Source: Tetrahymena thermophila SB210 (lineage: Eukaryota > Ciliophora > Oligohymenophorea > Hymenostomatida > Tetrahymenidae). Taken from it: DNA of 64,000 nucleotides. A program made the position numbers and the translations under genes. The stretch covers positions 124,001-188,000 of the forward strand of contig NW_002476326.1 in the NCBI RefSeq assembly GCF_000189635.1, read 5' to 3'. Position 1 is the first letter of the stretch. Every line of letters begins with the position of its first letter. Below, piece after piece: positions 11,589 to 24,594 of this stretch. The notes under the pieces were generated by a model. It saw nothing but the letters and a program-made list of their open reading frames with translations. It made no database searches and was not told where the DNA came from.

Positions 11589-12220
11589 TCAGTAAAATAT
11601 ATTTAGTTGTGTATTCTATGTATGTATCTATCTATCTATTAATGTACTTACTTACATATCAAGTTTAAAAAGAAGACAATAATATGCGATAAATATGAAA
11701 TAAATTGTATAAATATTAAAAAATAAAGCTTTACTCCTTTTGATATGAGGATAGATTTGATTTATATTTTTTAGTTTGGATTGATTTCTCCTTTGTAAGG
11801 CTCTACCTTATAGCTTTTACTTGATGTGCATAAGATCTATTACATTTTTTGAATTATTTTAGTATTTCAATAATTTTTAAAAAGCTGAAATTTGAGTTAT
11901 TTAAAAAGCTAAATTTGATCCAAACTTATATAAATTTACTCTGTATAAATATCTCTTAGTGTGCGATTAGTTGATTATTTCAAAATCTGCTGTTATGTCT
12001 TTATTTGATAAATACTTAAAAACTATTTCTCTCTTCGGTCTGATGATTATGCAATTTCTTTTTATTTAAAATCATAATGAGCATGATGTTAAGTAGAATA
12101 TTTAACTAAATCGCATATATTTAACTGAATTTGCCAATATTTTAGAAACTAACTAATTAAAATAACAGACTTACTCCATTTCTTAACTGCTGATAGAGCT
12201 TACTGAGCTTACTCTGTCAT
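11589..12220 (-). other. Coding-like region with a good start but an interrupted frame
   Basis: From ATG at 12220 the text MTEQAQQALSAVKKW looks like a real protein start, followed by a canonical GTAAGT...CAG intron. Downstream two different frames look coding. One contains RPKREIVFKYLSNKDITADF and runs to a TGA at 11589-11591, but has one in-frame TGA near 12068. The other, reached through a possible GTTAAA...AAG intron, contains KIAQSSDRREKQF and NRTLRDIYT. I could not decide between a spliced gene and a decayed one. No family was recognised. Confidence 0.3.
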
Positions 12221-15200
12221 TTAAAAAGGGTTAATTGTATTAAGATTTCATCTATTAAATCATCTAATAATCTATCTATCTATATATTAAACAATCAATT
12301 AAACTTTAGTATTTATTCAATCTTTTAAAAGGCTAATTATTGATTGATTTAATATTTTCAATAAAACTGATTTGATTTCTAATTATATAAATATTTATTA
12401 TTAAGTCTCAAAACTTAGCTGCAAAAACAAGTGATTTATATTCTTGTAGTATTACAAAAGTAAATCAAATAAAACAAACAATATAATTACTTTAAACCTT
12501 AAAACTTCTAATTACCAAAGTTTCTCTTTCTATTTGATTGAATGCTAAAATTTTTGTTTAAACATAACTGGTAAAAAATTTTACTTTAAATTTATGTTAG
12601 TAACGCAAATACATAATAAATTATGTAATAAACATAAATCTCAAATCTTTGAAATGTCTTTTTAGAAGAATTCAAATTTAACGGTATAATTTCAATAAAA
12701 AATAAGTAATCCAACACAAATTGCTATGTCTCAAAATATTTTAGTTGTATTATGACAAAGAAAAAACAAATTTAGCATTAAAATCCTAAAAGATTTACTC
12801 CTCTCGTTTAATTAAATTGTTGCTTTTCTATTTATAAAAAATCAAATAATTAAAATTGAGTGTGAATCTTATTTCATTAACATGGGTGTAATATCAAATG
12901 TAATTATTTTTATAGCTACCTCCCACCTAGAGAAATTATTAGCAAGTAATTTGGTCTTATTTATAGATACAATTAAAATCAATCAAATCTTTTCTTTTTT
13001 TACTTAGAAAATTTATATTTAAAAAAATTCAATGCGCTATTCACTCTTTTAAAATCAAAAGTAATTTTTCTTAAGAAAGATTACACATTTCTTTTATTAC
13101 ATTATTTGAAAATAGTGTAAAGAAAGAGTCTGTGATTGTAAATAAATAATTAAACATTTTTTTTCACTTAATTTAATTTCAAAGTAAAAATTGCAATATT
13201 TTCTAACGATGAATATAATGAAATTGATTTTATTTCATGATTCAGGCTTCATTTAATTTATAATTTTATTATTTATTGTTCCATTTATTATAATTAATGA
13301 ACAATATTTACCAATTTATGTATTTTAAATTAGTTCTAGCTGATTTGATCAAATAATTTTTTTTTTAGTAAATATTTTATAGTTTCAATGAAACAAAAAT
13401 ATTAATCTATTATTCCTATTTCATTAAAAAAGAAATAAAAATTTAAATATGATACAAAAATAGAATTCATTGTAATTTACATCAATTTCAACATATTTTT
13501 ATTTTATTTTTCTATAATTCTTTATTAAGCATCAGCACAAATCAAATTAAAATTATCTTAATATTTTGAATACTAATCCATAAAAAACTTGGTTTTATCG
13601 AAATATCCTTAATATTTTAAATAACTTAATTCTTTTTGTAATTTTGAATTTTTTTTTGCAAACAATATTTAAAAAATAAAAAATATATATGAATATTTTA
13701 TTAAAAGCTATTTACTAAAATTATAAAAGATTTTTGTTTTAAATCTATTTTTCTATAATAAAAAAGCATCATTTATCATAATAAAAATAATATTCTTAAT
13801 CATTAAATTACTTTTGCTTAAATTCCAAAATTAGATTTTTCACATTATTTTTCTACATTCTACAAATTATTTTAAAAATAAATCAGATAATTTCTTAATA
13901 TTTTAATGTGTGTATTTTTTATAATATTTCAAATCAAAAAAGTTTCGTCTTTCATAATAAGAAGGTAGGTAGAGAATTTCATATTTTATAGTTATCTTGA
14001 AATAATTCAAAAAAAATTTAAACAACTGATTAATTCTAAATTTATTTTTTAAGTTTTTTGAATTCGTTAATTTGAATCTGATTAAAAAGATTTTATTAAA
14101 AAGTTCAATATAAATCTTATCACTAGTTTGATATTAATTTTAGCAAAGCCAATGTAATTAATGCTGAACTTAAGGAAAAATGATAATATATTTTTCAACT
14201 CAATAACATATAAAAAATAAACACAAATGAATTAAAGTATGTCAAATATATGATGAATCTTTTCTTTGAAACCAAACAAAAATTTGATAATATATCAATA
14301 AATCACAAATCCATAATTTTATCAAGAAAAGTTTTTTAATTTAGCTAATTTTTAAATCAATTTCATGATTAATTTTTATACTTTGTTTATTTAATTGAAT
14401 CATATACAATTAATTTGTTGAAAATATTAACAAATATAAAAAATAAAAATTTGAACTTAGCTTATAAATACAAATTAAAATACATGCATTTAAATATATT
14501 CACATGGTTAAATTTAATTTGTAAAAGTATCCTTAAAACAAAGAATTAATTTATATAGAATTTTTAGGATATAACAGTAAATTAAAAGATTCAAGGCCTT
14601 GCTCAATTATTTGGCATCTTAAATGAAAGAGAAATATCAACAAAATATTGTTTACATAAAATTTTATAAATGGTTCAAGTAAATATTTTATTTAAAAAGT
14701 TTAATTTGATTACTTTAATATTAAAGAAATTTAGACATTTGTTAATTAAATAGGTTTTTATGAATTTTTTAAGAAATTTTTATTATTTTTTCATTAATAT
14801 TTAAATGAAATATTTAAAAACAAAAAATAATTTTGATTCCAATAAAACAATAAATTTGATTTATTACAAATATAAATTTTTTATAAACAAATTACAAATC
14901 TTTTCAAATGATATTTATATTTTTTTTTCCAAGTTTTGATTTAATGAAAATCAAAAATTTTAATTTTAGTAAAATACTGCTAATATTAGATACTTGTTTA
15001 TTACAATTTTATTGGCAAGTTTTAAAAGACATCTTTACACTAAATCAAATTAAATTAATGAAAATAAATAAATAATGGGTGCTTTAGACTTAGTAAATTG
15101 AAAATACAGTAGATCTATCAAGCAAGAATAATAAATACTGATTAAAATTTAATTAAATATTTCTTACACATCTAGTAATAGGCTGAGGAAATGTTAAGGT

Positions 15201-15727
15201 GCTTACATATTTTTTTAGTAAATTTGTAAGATAAGTTATAGAATTTAATTAATTTTTCAAGTGAAGAACAAAATTTAGTTTTAAATTTTATAAAAATAAT
15301 TTTTGAATTGATACGAGTATAAAATAATTAGATTTTTTTATTTTTTTGTAGAGTTTTGTTATTTAAAATAAACAAAGAATTTAAATCTAGGAAAAATATT
15401 AAATTTAATTCACATATATCTATCTTATTACCTTTTTAACAAATATAAATTCAAGTATTTATTCAACAGATTTCTAATCGAAGTATTTTTATTTTAATAA
15501 ATTTGGTTAAATATATTAATTTAAGCAGAATTTTTTGTTTCTTAAATTAGGTAATTTTTCAAGCTATTCAAAGAAAACAAATATCTTTAAATAATACTGT
15601 TAAACATCTTTGAAGTTCCCCTTAAATAATAAAATAGTAAATATTCTCCGATTAAAAAAATTTAACAGCATATTTATATATTTGTAGAAATTGTTTAAAA
15701 TTAATCATTTTTGGTTCTAATTTTTAA
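12221..15727. other. Long gene-poor AT-rich region
   Basis: Mostly A/T with homopolymer runs and frequent TGA. The only coding-like patch is at about 12883-13210 on the plus strand: an ATG frame of about 75 codons beginning MGVISNVIIFIATSHLEK, or another frame reached through a 26-nt GTA...TAG gap. It is not convincing. Nothing else seen. Confidence 0.5.
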
Positions 15728-16033
15728 ATGGGGTTTTTATGGGGAGTATCATATATTGCGATTTTGGTGAACCCTTTTGCAAATTAGCCTCTTCTCTATG
15801 ATGGACTCAATCAACATTTTGACATAAATAATTTAATTCTCCTTAAATTAAAAATTAGTGAAGACCCTCATACTTAAGCAAATGTTTTAGTTCTTCAGGC
15901 TCCTAATATCGATAGGTTACATCTTTTACTGATTTTAGATTTTGCTAATGTTTTAAGCTGTATTGTTTTACTTAATTTTACTTAATATATCATATCAATT
16001 TAATTACCTAATTTTGTGAATAGGAATCGATGA
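15728..16033 (+). other. Coding-like island, 101-codon frame
   Basis: The ATG frame begins MGFLWGVSYIAILVNPFANQ and is less AT-biased than its surroundings. It includes ISEDPHTQANVLVLQAPNID. A second coding-like patch follows the TGA in another frame (DYIENIDFCKLNSIRFGQII, 16033-16107), but no GT-AG pair I tried joins them. It could be a gene fragment with leucine-rich spacing. No family can be named. Confidence 0.25.
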
Positions 16034-18302
16034 TTACATTGAAAATATTGATTTTTGTAAATTGAATTCGATTCGCTTTGGACAAATTATATTTTGCAAA
16101 TTAAGTAAACATAAGTGTTTTTTGAAGTAAGTTAAACAAGTAAATATCTTAAAGAATTAATTTTTTTGATTTATGTAAAATCTCTATCAAAACTAAGAAA
16201 TCTTTTCTTCTCTAATCATTAGAGTTATTTTTATCAAAGTATTTACAATACTATTTAGAAGAAAAATTGTTATTTTGGCAGAAGTAATTGTTCTATAAAA
16301 TTTTCATATGCTTAAGTAAACAAAAACTACAGATGAAATAATATAGAACTTCGATAGATTTTATAAAAAGTAATAAATTTCAACTTAATGAATTCTAAGA
16401 ATATTTCAGTAGGTATTATTTAGTGAAAGAGTGGTTTTCGTTTTGTTTTACTTCTCTAATTATTTTTTTTTTTTTTGATACAAATAACCAGATTCTTTTT
16501 AATAAAAGTTTCTTATTAAAGATTATTATATTTTTTCTATGTGTTGTGTAATAAAAAAATTGAATCGATTCCGATCTTAAAAAATTAAACTAGACTCTCA
16601 TAGTTAGACGTAAATTTTACATTTTTAAATAGGGTAATATAACCAAATAAAGCTTTTAGTAAATAAAATATTTATGCTAAAAATATCCTCTTTAAAATAT
16701 TTTTTTAAAAAACATTTAAGTTTTGAATAGATTTGTTTGAAGATCTAGAAAATTTAATTTATATCAATCATCTGATTTGGTTGATTTTTAAATAGAAATT
16801 AGATGAGTAAATTTGATGAGAAAATATTTCATAAATTATGTTTAATCTTACATTGTTTGAAAAGGATTATAATGATAAAATTTATTGATCCAAACAAATA
16901 TAATTGATTGAAATTCTAGTGATATTTTGTTATCTTGTAAATAATTATTTGCTTTGTAAACTTTCATTTGATTTACTATTTCATATCATAAATAAATATT
17001 CGATTTTGTTTACAAAATGAATTCCATTATAGATATATTCTCTCAATGTTAATCATATATTTCCATAATTAAAATGTACTTGTATGAAAAGAAATTTTTG
17101 CTTATAATTTTGATCTTTACTTATTTCTATAGCAACTAAAATCGTTTAATTGCGATCAAATAAATATAAATAAATTAAATTTGTATTAAAAAATTTTCTA
17201 TTTATTTTTTTTGAATAATGTAGATTATTTTAATAAATATTATCGAATAAGGCTTTTTTATAAATTATGAATCAAATTTTAGTCCAATAACCCATGAAAT
17301 GTCATATTGAATAGATGACGAAATATTTTAGAAAATCATCAGATATGTTTGTAGTAATTGATTTTACACTTTTATTAAATTACTCATCCTAACAAATTAA
17401 TGTACATTATATGCATGCGTTTAAAGACAATGTTTTTATTATTTACAATCTTATTAGTAATGATGGGTCACAAAGAATGATAGACAATTTAATGGGAATA
17501 TGACTATATTTTAGCTGTAAAATTCGGAGAGGATCGATCCCAAAAGTTATCAGATTAATATAAGAATAAATTTAATAAAATTGTAAAAATCAAAAAAAGA
17601 TTGATTCATTAATTTAAATTATTGTTTTATTGGTTTCTTGGCAAATGAAATTAAAAAAAAAATACCTTAATTCGCACTACCACCAAAAGCAATCAATAAA
17701 TCAATCAATAAAGAAATAAATAAAATACATGATTCGCTTATTCTTTGTCGTTCAAAAATATCTAAGTAAACAAATTTAATAAAAATATAAATTTAAATTA
17801 AATATTTATAAACTGAATTTGTCAAATATTTATGATTGTGTTTTCTCTTTTAGAAGTGTAAATTTTCAATGATAGAGGCTGAAGGAGTTTAATGTAATTA
17901 TTTGTTTTCATAAATAATAATTTGCTTATATCTATGATAAATGACTTTTTTCTTTGAAAATTCAAAATTAATTTTATGACACCTTTTAAAAAAATTAATC
18001 GTAGTAAGCATAGTTTTAGTATTACTAACGGTGTAAGTTTTAGGTGAATTTTAGTTCTGTCAATTGCTTACAAGACTAATATAACTCTTTGATTAATTTT
18101 TTGATTAGGTTTTAAATTAAATTATTTTTTAATTCAATGTAAAATAATAGCTTATAATTATGGATGCATCTATATTTCTATGAATTTAAAAAATTGATTA
18201 TGTAACACAATTTATTTCCTGTTTTTTATTTTAGCCTTATAAAAATAATTTTATTTTTACGTGTGATTAAATTATTAAATTGAAAGAAAAAATATGTTTA
18301 TT
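16034..18302. other. Gene-poor AT-rich region
   Basis: No gene is supported. A short less-AT-rich patch lies at 17520-17550, and small poly-T and poly-A runs are scattered through the region. Confidence 0.5.
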
Positions 18303-18625
18303 CTAGATTATTTTAAAAGCATGGCTGATAAATTCATATCTGAGAATGGTATAGATAATTAGTGGGACAGATATTTTGAGTAATAAAGAAATTAGCAGTC
18401 TTATTGAAATCATAAATGAAATTAAAATATGCGTCCATATGGAAAAATATACAAAATCATTATGGAGTTTGTATTTCTTTGGATAAATTTCATTAAACAA
18501 AATATGTAATAATAAATAATCAGTATTAATTAGTTTTTGTATGTTCATACTAATTCATATTCTGTAAAATCTACAGCACTTTTAATAATCTCTATTTCAT
18601 CGTATTCCTCTATTTAATTCCCCAT
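18303..18625 (-). other. Possible small gene with N-terminal MGN exon
   Basis: ATG at 18625 opens MGNQIEEYDEIEIIKSAVDF TEYELV before a TGA; MGN is a typical N-myristoylation start. A GTATGA...AAAG intron beginning at 18549 would join it in phase to a hydrophobic frame (YFSIWTHILISFMISIRLLI and onward) that runs past 18303. The hydrophobic part may be chance AT-rich translation. It is divergent from the downstream PAS-like gene. Confidence 0.25.
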
Positions 18626-18639
18626 ACTAATTTAAAAGC

Positions 18640-19349
18640 TTATATTTTGTTTTAATATAATACTTATCTAAATCAAAAGATTAAGAAAAACAAAAACAAA
18701 GGAATCATTAAAAGCAAACACCTTTGGCTAAGCTCCATCCAATCTATCCAAACTCAAACATATAAACATCCTCCAAGAGCTTTTACATTAACACTCTAAA
18801 AGAAGAGAATTAGACTAACAGGCTCAATAGTAGTACTTAAAGCTATTAGACAACCTAACTCATCTAAAACATCAAGGTCATCCTTAAGCTATTAAAAAGG
18901 AGAATCTCTTTAAGTAGCACTTTAGTTTTTACTTATCCCATTCAAATAAAATTGAAAAGCACTGCTTCATCATAAAAAATAAACCTTCATAAGTCACATT
19001 CTTAGTAAAAATACATAGAAGTTGAAAAGACCTTAAAACCAAGAAAAAAAACTCTTTTAACTAACTTCAACTAACCAATAATATCTCAAAAAAACAAAAA
19101 AAACTAAGCAAGGTGTCAGCAGATAAACAACAATCAAAAAGACCACCTTTTAATTTGAAAAAACATAGGAATTTTCTACAAACAAAGAAACAATAAAATT
19201 GAAAACTTTAAAAATTGAGTGAAATTACTGACATAAAAATGGAAATTGAATAAGCTGCAACTTCCAACGACTTATTCCAAACCCTTTAGCAACTTTGTTT
19301 CCAACACTAAAATTCGTAATAACAATAATAACAAAATTAATCACAATAA
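18640..19349 (+). promoter_or_regulatory. Long, relatively C-rich leader of the PAS-like gene
   Basis: About 700 bases upstream of the ATG at 19350 are clearly less AT-biased and richer in C and A than the intergenic DNA, consistent with a transcribed 5' leader. One frame without an ATG is open from before 18661 to a TGA at 19022-19024. It reads Gln/Leu/His-rich text, such as LLDNLTHLKHQGHPQAIKKE. Transcript boundaries cannot be seen. Confidence 0.4.
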
Positions 19350-21167
19350 ATGATTACAGAAAATGATTTTTCAAATATCACAGAAGAAATCTTCAAGGCT
19401 ATGATGGTTGACTCTAATTAGAATTTATTTAACTAATAGCAATAATAATCCGTTGAAGATTTCTAGCAAACCTACCTCAAATCGTTTAATATCTTGAATC
19501 AATTTGGAAATTCTTCTAATGGTACAAACCTTTTAATTAACAATGACTCTGTTCATATAAATAACTTAACACCTTTACTTCAAACTCAATCCTCTATCTA
19601 AAATTAACAAAAGCAAAATTCAATATAACACTTTAAGCAACTAAACGAATCTACCACCACAACTTCTACAGAGGAACAAATGCAGATAAAAAAAAGTCCC
19701 ATGACATCTGAGGAAGATGAAGACGATTCCCTCAAGCAAATGCTAGTCCGTAAAGTAGAGCATCAAACTGACTAAGGAAATGAATCAGATCAATCTAGCC
19801 ACACCTCACATCGTCGTAGCAATATGAGCCTCTGCCTCGAACAAAATGAAAATGCCAACTTTAATAGCTCAGGAATGTGCAAAAGGGAGGAAGAATACGT
19901 GAAAAAAGACTTTTCTTTTGAAACGATTCTTAAGCAGGTTTATAATCCTTTAGCACTTTAAGCTTTACATGGCGATATTTTTATTGACTTGAATTACGAT
20001 TATGCTAATTCTCAGCTTTTCGGCTAGCCCTCTTTAATTAATTAATATAAATAAGTAATTTCAGTCGAAAATTTCGAAGAAAAAGGATTAGTAGAAATCA
20101 ATATATAATCGAATTATAGCCCAGTCTACTAATTTTAATCTTTAACTCAGGCTCTATGCAATCACCCAGAAATCAGCTTACAAGAATTAGGATCAAGATT
20201 GCAAAGATATTAAAATATTTCTCAAAGAATGCTAGAAAAAGGCCAGATGTGCAAATCAATTATTGGATTTTCGAAAATCTAAGAAATGATGGTTGAATCT
20301 TACAAGAAATTCGAAATCAAAGCAAGACAAATCTTAAGCGAGCTCAAAAAAACAAATAAGCTTTTTATTTATTCTTTAAGATAGCTTAACTTAGAAAATT
20401 TTGGCTTTGAAATTAAGAAATATGGCTACAGTTCTGAATTTCTCCAACTCTTGGGGTACAACATTCACTAATTCAAAAATCTTGCTGTCCGTAAGGGTTT
20501 AATCGAATTGTAAAACTTCAAGGGGCGTATAGCATTAAATAAGATGACCCTTGACTTACTGCTTGGCGACATTCAAGACTCTTCAGTCCGTCTCAAAACC
20601 TCCTACATTACTTCAGATAACTTAGAGCTTTAAGTTGATGGAATAGTTAAGCAAGTCTTTAACACTGACTCAGGTATCTAAAACAATATACTATTTACTC
20701 ATTCTGAATTCTTATCTATAGTGATTCTTGATGTAAATACAGATACTATGAAATAGATTTATACAATAAGACAAGCAAGCAAGTAGCCCCACTCGTAAAA
20801 TAATAATAACCACAGCAACAATTCTACTAAAAACCACTAAAATTCTTAAATCATCAACACTCTATCTACTTAACCAGGATCTTAGCCACTCATTCCTAAC
20901 CAATAGACATCAGTATTTGGAGGTCCTGCATTCCCCCCCATCCTCCCAAACAGTGAAGAAATTGACGTAGATGAATATTATTCAATGGAAACCTAGATTT
21001 TGATAGAAAAATTCTACGAAGACAGCTCATCTGCAAAAAGAAAAGTGCGTCGTGTGAAGAGAAACCAACTATAAGAAGACCGCAAAGAGGTGATTTAACT
21101 CATAAATTAAAACTAGCATGTATTACAGTCTAAAACATGCGGTTACAGGGTAATTAAGCGTGATTGA
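19350..21167 (+). CDS. PAS-like domain protein, probably nuclear regulator
   Basis: Single exon, 605 residues. The N-terminal 200 residues are Gln/Asn/Ser-rich with an acidic patch (TSEEDEDDS). A helical region at about 250-350 (SLQELGSRLQRYQNISQRML; MVESYKKFEIKARQILSELK) precedes a PAS-like core at about 355-450: YGYSSEFLQLLGYNIHQFKN followed by LAVRKGLIELQNF, then a beta-rich part ending FLSIVILDVN. The S-x-x-F-x-x-L-L-G-Y-x-x-x-x-F signature is typical of PAS folds, including those of fungal Ert1/AcuK-type regulators. I see no DNA-binding Zn2Cys6 cluster. The C-terminus is basic (KRKVRRVKRNQ), a likely nuclear-localisation stretch. Codon use includes many C-ending codons, unlike its neighbours, suggesting a well-expressed gene. 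The function is inferred only from the PAS resemblance. Confidence 0.7.
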
Positions 21168-22713
21168 ATTAATCTTCTCTCTCCCCCTTATAATTATTAA
21201 AAGACTAATAATTAGTGCACAAATTGCGAGTGAGTAATTTTCACACACATAAATTACACACACACCTTTTAACTGAATATATTTCTAAAATCTCATCATA
21301 ATAAGGCATAAAAAATTAAAAGATGATCTCATAATAAGAAGACCAAAACAAATAAATAATATTGAATAGATTTGATTCTTCAAAACAACCATTAATACTT
21401 CCCAAAATGTAAAACCCTTGAAATAACTTGTTCTTATCTCATTCACTCAATAAAAACCAAGACTTCCTTTAACAAATATTTATTTAAAAAGTTCTCATCT
21501 CATCTCACTTCTAACAATAAACAATAAATAATAAATATAATAGCAATACATACTACTTATAAAAATTAAATATAAAAATCAGAGAAATTATCTAGTTTTA
21601 TTTCTGGTTGTACAAGGAATTATAAAAACTTGAAACTATTTACATTTGAAATATTATCTATCTTTACTACTTCTTACAAAATATCAAAATACATACATAA
21701 ATCCAATTCATAAATAAATAAATAATGCAACAGGATTCTCACTTTTTGCTTCCTTGATGCGTATTTAAAAAACAAGAATATAAAATTTGAATAATTAATT
21801 TTTGATTATAATTAAATAAAATAAAAATAAATAAATAAATAAATAATTAGTAAACTAAATTAAAAATTTATCTCATTAATTGTCTTACCACTATCTAGTA
21901 TATTATTAATTTATGTATTTCTTTAATTCCTTCAAATTATACTTATCTAATTCATTTATTTTTTCATTCAATATTAATTAATTCATTCAATCATTTATTA
22001 ATTTATTCATTCATTTATTTATTCATTAATTCATTTACTCAACTCAACCTGTTCACTAAGTTAACTTTTTCTCATTTCTTTTCCTTCTATCGAATTAATT
22101 TAGAAAATTGTAAACCTTTTCTATTCTTTTTTCCCTGAAATTTAAATATACTTTTCACAAAATCCATCGATTTTTCTCGAAGCTTGATGGTAATACCTCA
22201 AATTACATAAATATAATATCTAATTAGCTAAAATATGATCTAAAAAGTGAAATTTACAAGACAAAATGAAATAATTTTACCTCTATAATCAATAGTTTTA
22301 TAAATTATAATTTTGGTTTATTTTTTTTTTTCACTTTGGATTTTGATATATTTACTTAAAAGCTACGCTGCTTTTTAAATTAAAAAATAGGGCTGTCCCT
22401 ACTTCTGATAAATTATTTGTACATTTATTAAACATGAATTCATTTGAAAGAGAGAACAAATCTTAAGTAACTAGTAACCCTGGGGAGAAAAGCGCTTTCT
22501 GCTTTCTATAGTAATGAATTTGAAAATTATTTAAACTTAAAATTAATATTTGACAATCTTGTGCCGTAATTACGATTATTATGCTAAATTCAAATAGATC
22601 ATAGTATTCTTATGACATGCTTATTTCAAATTAAATAATCAGCATGTAAATAATACCTAGTTAAATGAATTAAATGTTTTCTTATCATGCACTAAACTCA
22701 TTTCTATTCTAAT
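21168..22713. other. Intergenic region with ATTC repeats and a small GC-richer island
   Basis: 21955-22030 is an imperfect (ATTC)n run. 22360-22520 is less AT-rich. It contains agggctgtccct (22390-22401) and a 27-codon frame at 22434-22517 (MNSFERENKSQVTSNPGEKS). No known RNA family was recognised. Confidence 0.45.
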
Positions 22714-22820
22714 TCAGTCATTAAAAATATAACTAAAATCATATTCCTTTAAACTTTATGAAAATTTTAAAGTTGCTTAGCTTTCATCGGAATCTGAAAA
22801 AAAGAAAGCTTTACGTATAA
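22714..22820 (-). other. Possible extra 3' exon downstream of the acidic coiled-coil gene
   Basis: After a TAG acceptor-like site the frame reads IRKAFFFSDSDESQATLKFS and on to FSYIFND before TGA. The acidic serine motif resembles the tail of the neighbouring gene. No in-phase donor that avoids that gene's TGA was found, so it may be a separate small exon or chance. Confidence 0.2.
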
Positions 22821-22917
22821 CTAAATTTAAATAATTTTCTATCTCAATATGTAAATAATTACAAAAGTAAATATCTATCACACAAAAAACAAAAATCTAA
22901 TCTACAGTTATAATTAC

Positions 22918-24594
22918 TCAGTTATCAGACACAGAATCTTCATCATCCGTTTCGACTTGGTTTTACTGATTATTTTTAAGCTATCCGAGATCAAAGTTGT
23001 TTGTATAATTTTGCCTGTACTAATTTCTATCAACCTATTGTCTTTAGTTACTTTTTCTTTGCTAGTCTTCTTAATAATCGTCTTCTATTACGTTCTTCAA
23101 GTATTAAATTTTTATATTCTCTTATGTTTAATCATACTTATTTTCTTCTTCCTCCTCTTCGTCTTCCTCTTCATCGTTAGACTCTTCATCTTAAAAGAAT
23201 TAATCATTTTAGCGAGCTTATAAGTTTTAAATTTGCTGAGTCTACTTGGTAATGATTTAAACTGGAGGCTTCAAATTATCTTTTAACAGTTTCTAGTTGA
23301 CAGCAGGTGATTCCTCTTCCTCACTTTCTTCATCGTCAGAGTCTTCGCCATCTTTTTATGTATTCAAATTTTTTCTTTTTGCAACAAGTGCCTTCTAGTA
23401 CTCTTCAATATATTTTGATACCATGTAGTCAACAATCAACTTATTTTGCTTAACTCTATCATTGACTTTCAATTACAAGTTCTACAAATAGTTCTCAAGC
23501 TAAGCATTCTTTTCCTTTATTATAGCTATACCTTGCACATATTTTGAAATATTTTCATTAATTTATCTCATATTATTTATTTCATCAAGTTCTTCTTTAG
23601 TTTGATCTTAAAGCTTTGCTAATATGTTTCTATCTCCCTCTTGCAAATTTTACAGTTCCAATATAATAGACTAAAATGTTTCTTTATTTTGCTTAGAAAC
23701 ATTTTCAGACTCTTTGCAATAATCACTGAAATGCTTTAATCCTAACTCATAAACTTTGGATACTTCTTAGAAATACTCTTTAAAGTGCTGTTCCATACAA
23801 GATATAATCTAATCTCTTAAATAATTTTTATTTAAAAGTTCATTTTAAAATATTTCCTTAAAAATAGCTTTCTCTTTGTCATACACACCCTCCATCACCT
23901 TGCTGCAGATTTTTTCTTTGATTCTATTTTCTATGTATTTCTCCATCTCATCTATTTTTCTCTTTAAATATTAAGTTTGTGCTAAAACATAATTAAAAGA
24001 TAGCAATCAATAAATTTGTAATAAAGCAAAAAACTATATTTTTTATTAAATAAATAGGTATTTATCTTACCTTTCCTATTTCAATAATTATATCGCATTT
24101 TTTCCTAAGACACTCTTTCAACTCCATTAAAAATTGCTTCACTTTTTAACTCTCTTCCTGCTCTGGCTACTGATCATTTATATTTTGTTGACTCTATTAA
24201 ACTAAAGCTTTTTATTCTAAATCATTCACATTCACAAACTAAATTTCTTACTTTTTCAAATAGACAATAAATGAATTTTATAGTTTATAAATATAAAAAA
24301 GCTTGATTTAAATTAAATATATTTATTCATTCTTACATTTTCTATTAGCCTCTCTTATTAGTTATGGTGAGGATCTATTTAAACAGAAAATTGGTTTCCC
24401 AGTGAGCTAATAATATCACTAATATCCTATTAGCCCATCTAAAAATTATTCATAAAATTATTATTATTATCATGCTAATAATGATCACGATTATGATAAT
24501 TCTAGCTCTGATTATTAAAATTTCTTTAATTATTCTTTTTTCTATTGTGACTTGCTACTCCAGGAGGATACTTAGGGTTATTTAAGTTATTCAT
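22918..24594 (-). CDS. Acidic coiled-coil protein, uncharacterised
   Basis: Exons 24594-24337, 24238-24071 and 23961-22918, 489 residues, all phase 0. The N-terminus is Asn/His/Arg-rich (NNPKYPPGVASHNRKKNN; NYHNRDHYQHDNNNN). Residues about 130-350 are an amphipathic helical region (KVKQFLMELKECLRKKCDII; IENRIKEKICSKVMEGVYDK; EKNAQLENYLQNLQLKVNDR). The C-terminus has several acidic runs (GEDSDDEESEEEESPA; NDEEEDEEEEEEN; TDDEDSVSDN) between Gln-rich stretches. I do not recognise a family. The layout suggests a nuclear or cytoskeletal scaffold. The exon 3 acceptor is AAAG rather than the nearer TTTTAG, because only that keeps the frame. Confidence 0.7.

Noticed and set aside
22957-23223. Plus-strand 88-codon hydrophobic frame
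   Set aside because: It is the complement of the acidic, Gln-rich part of the minus-strand coiled-coil gene; reverse reading of GAA/GAT gives Phe/Ile/Leu.
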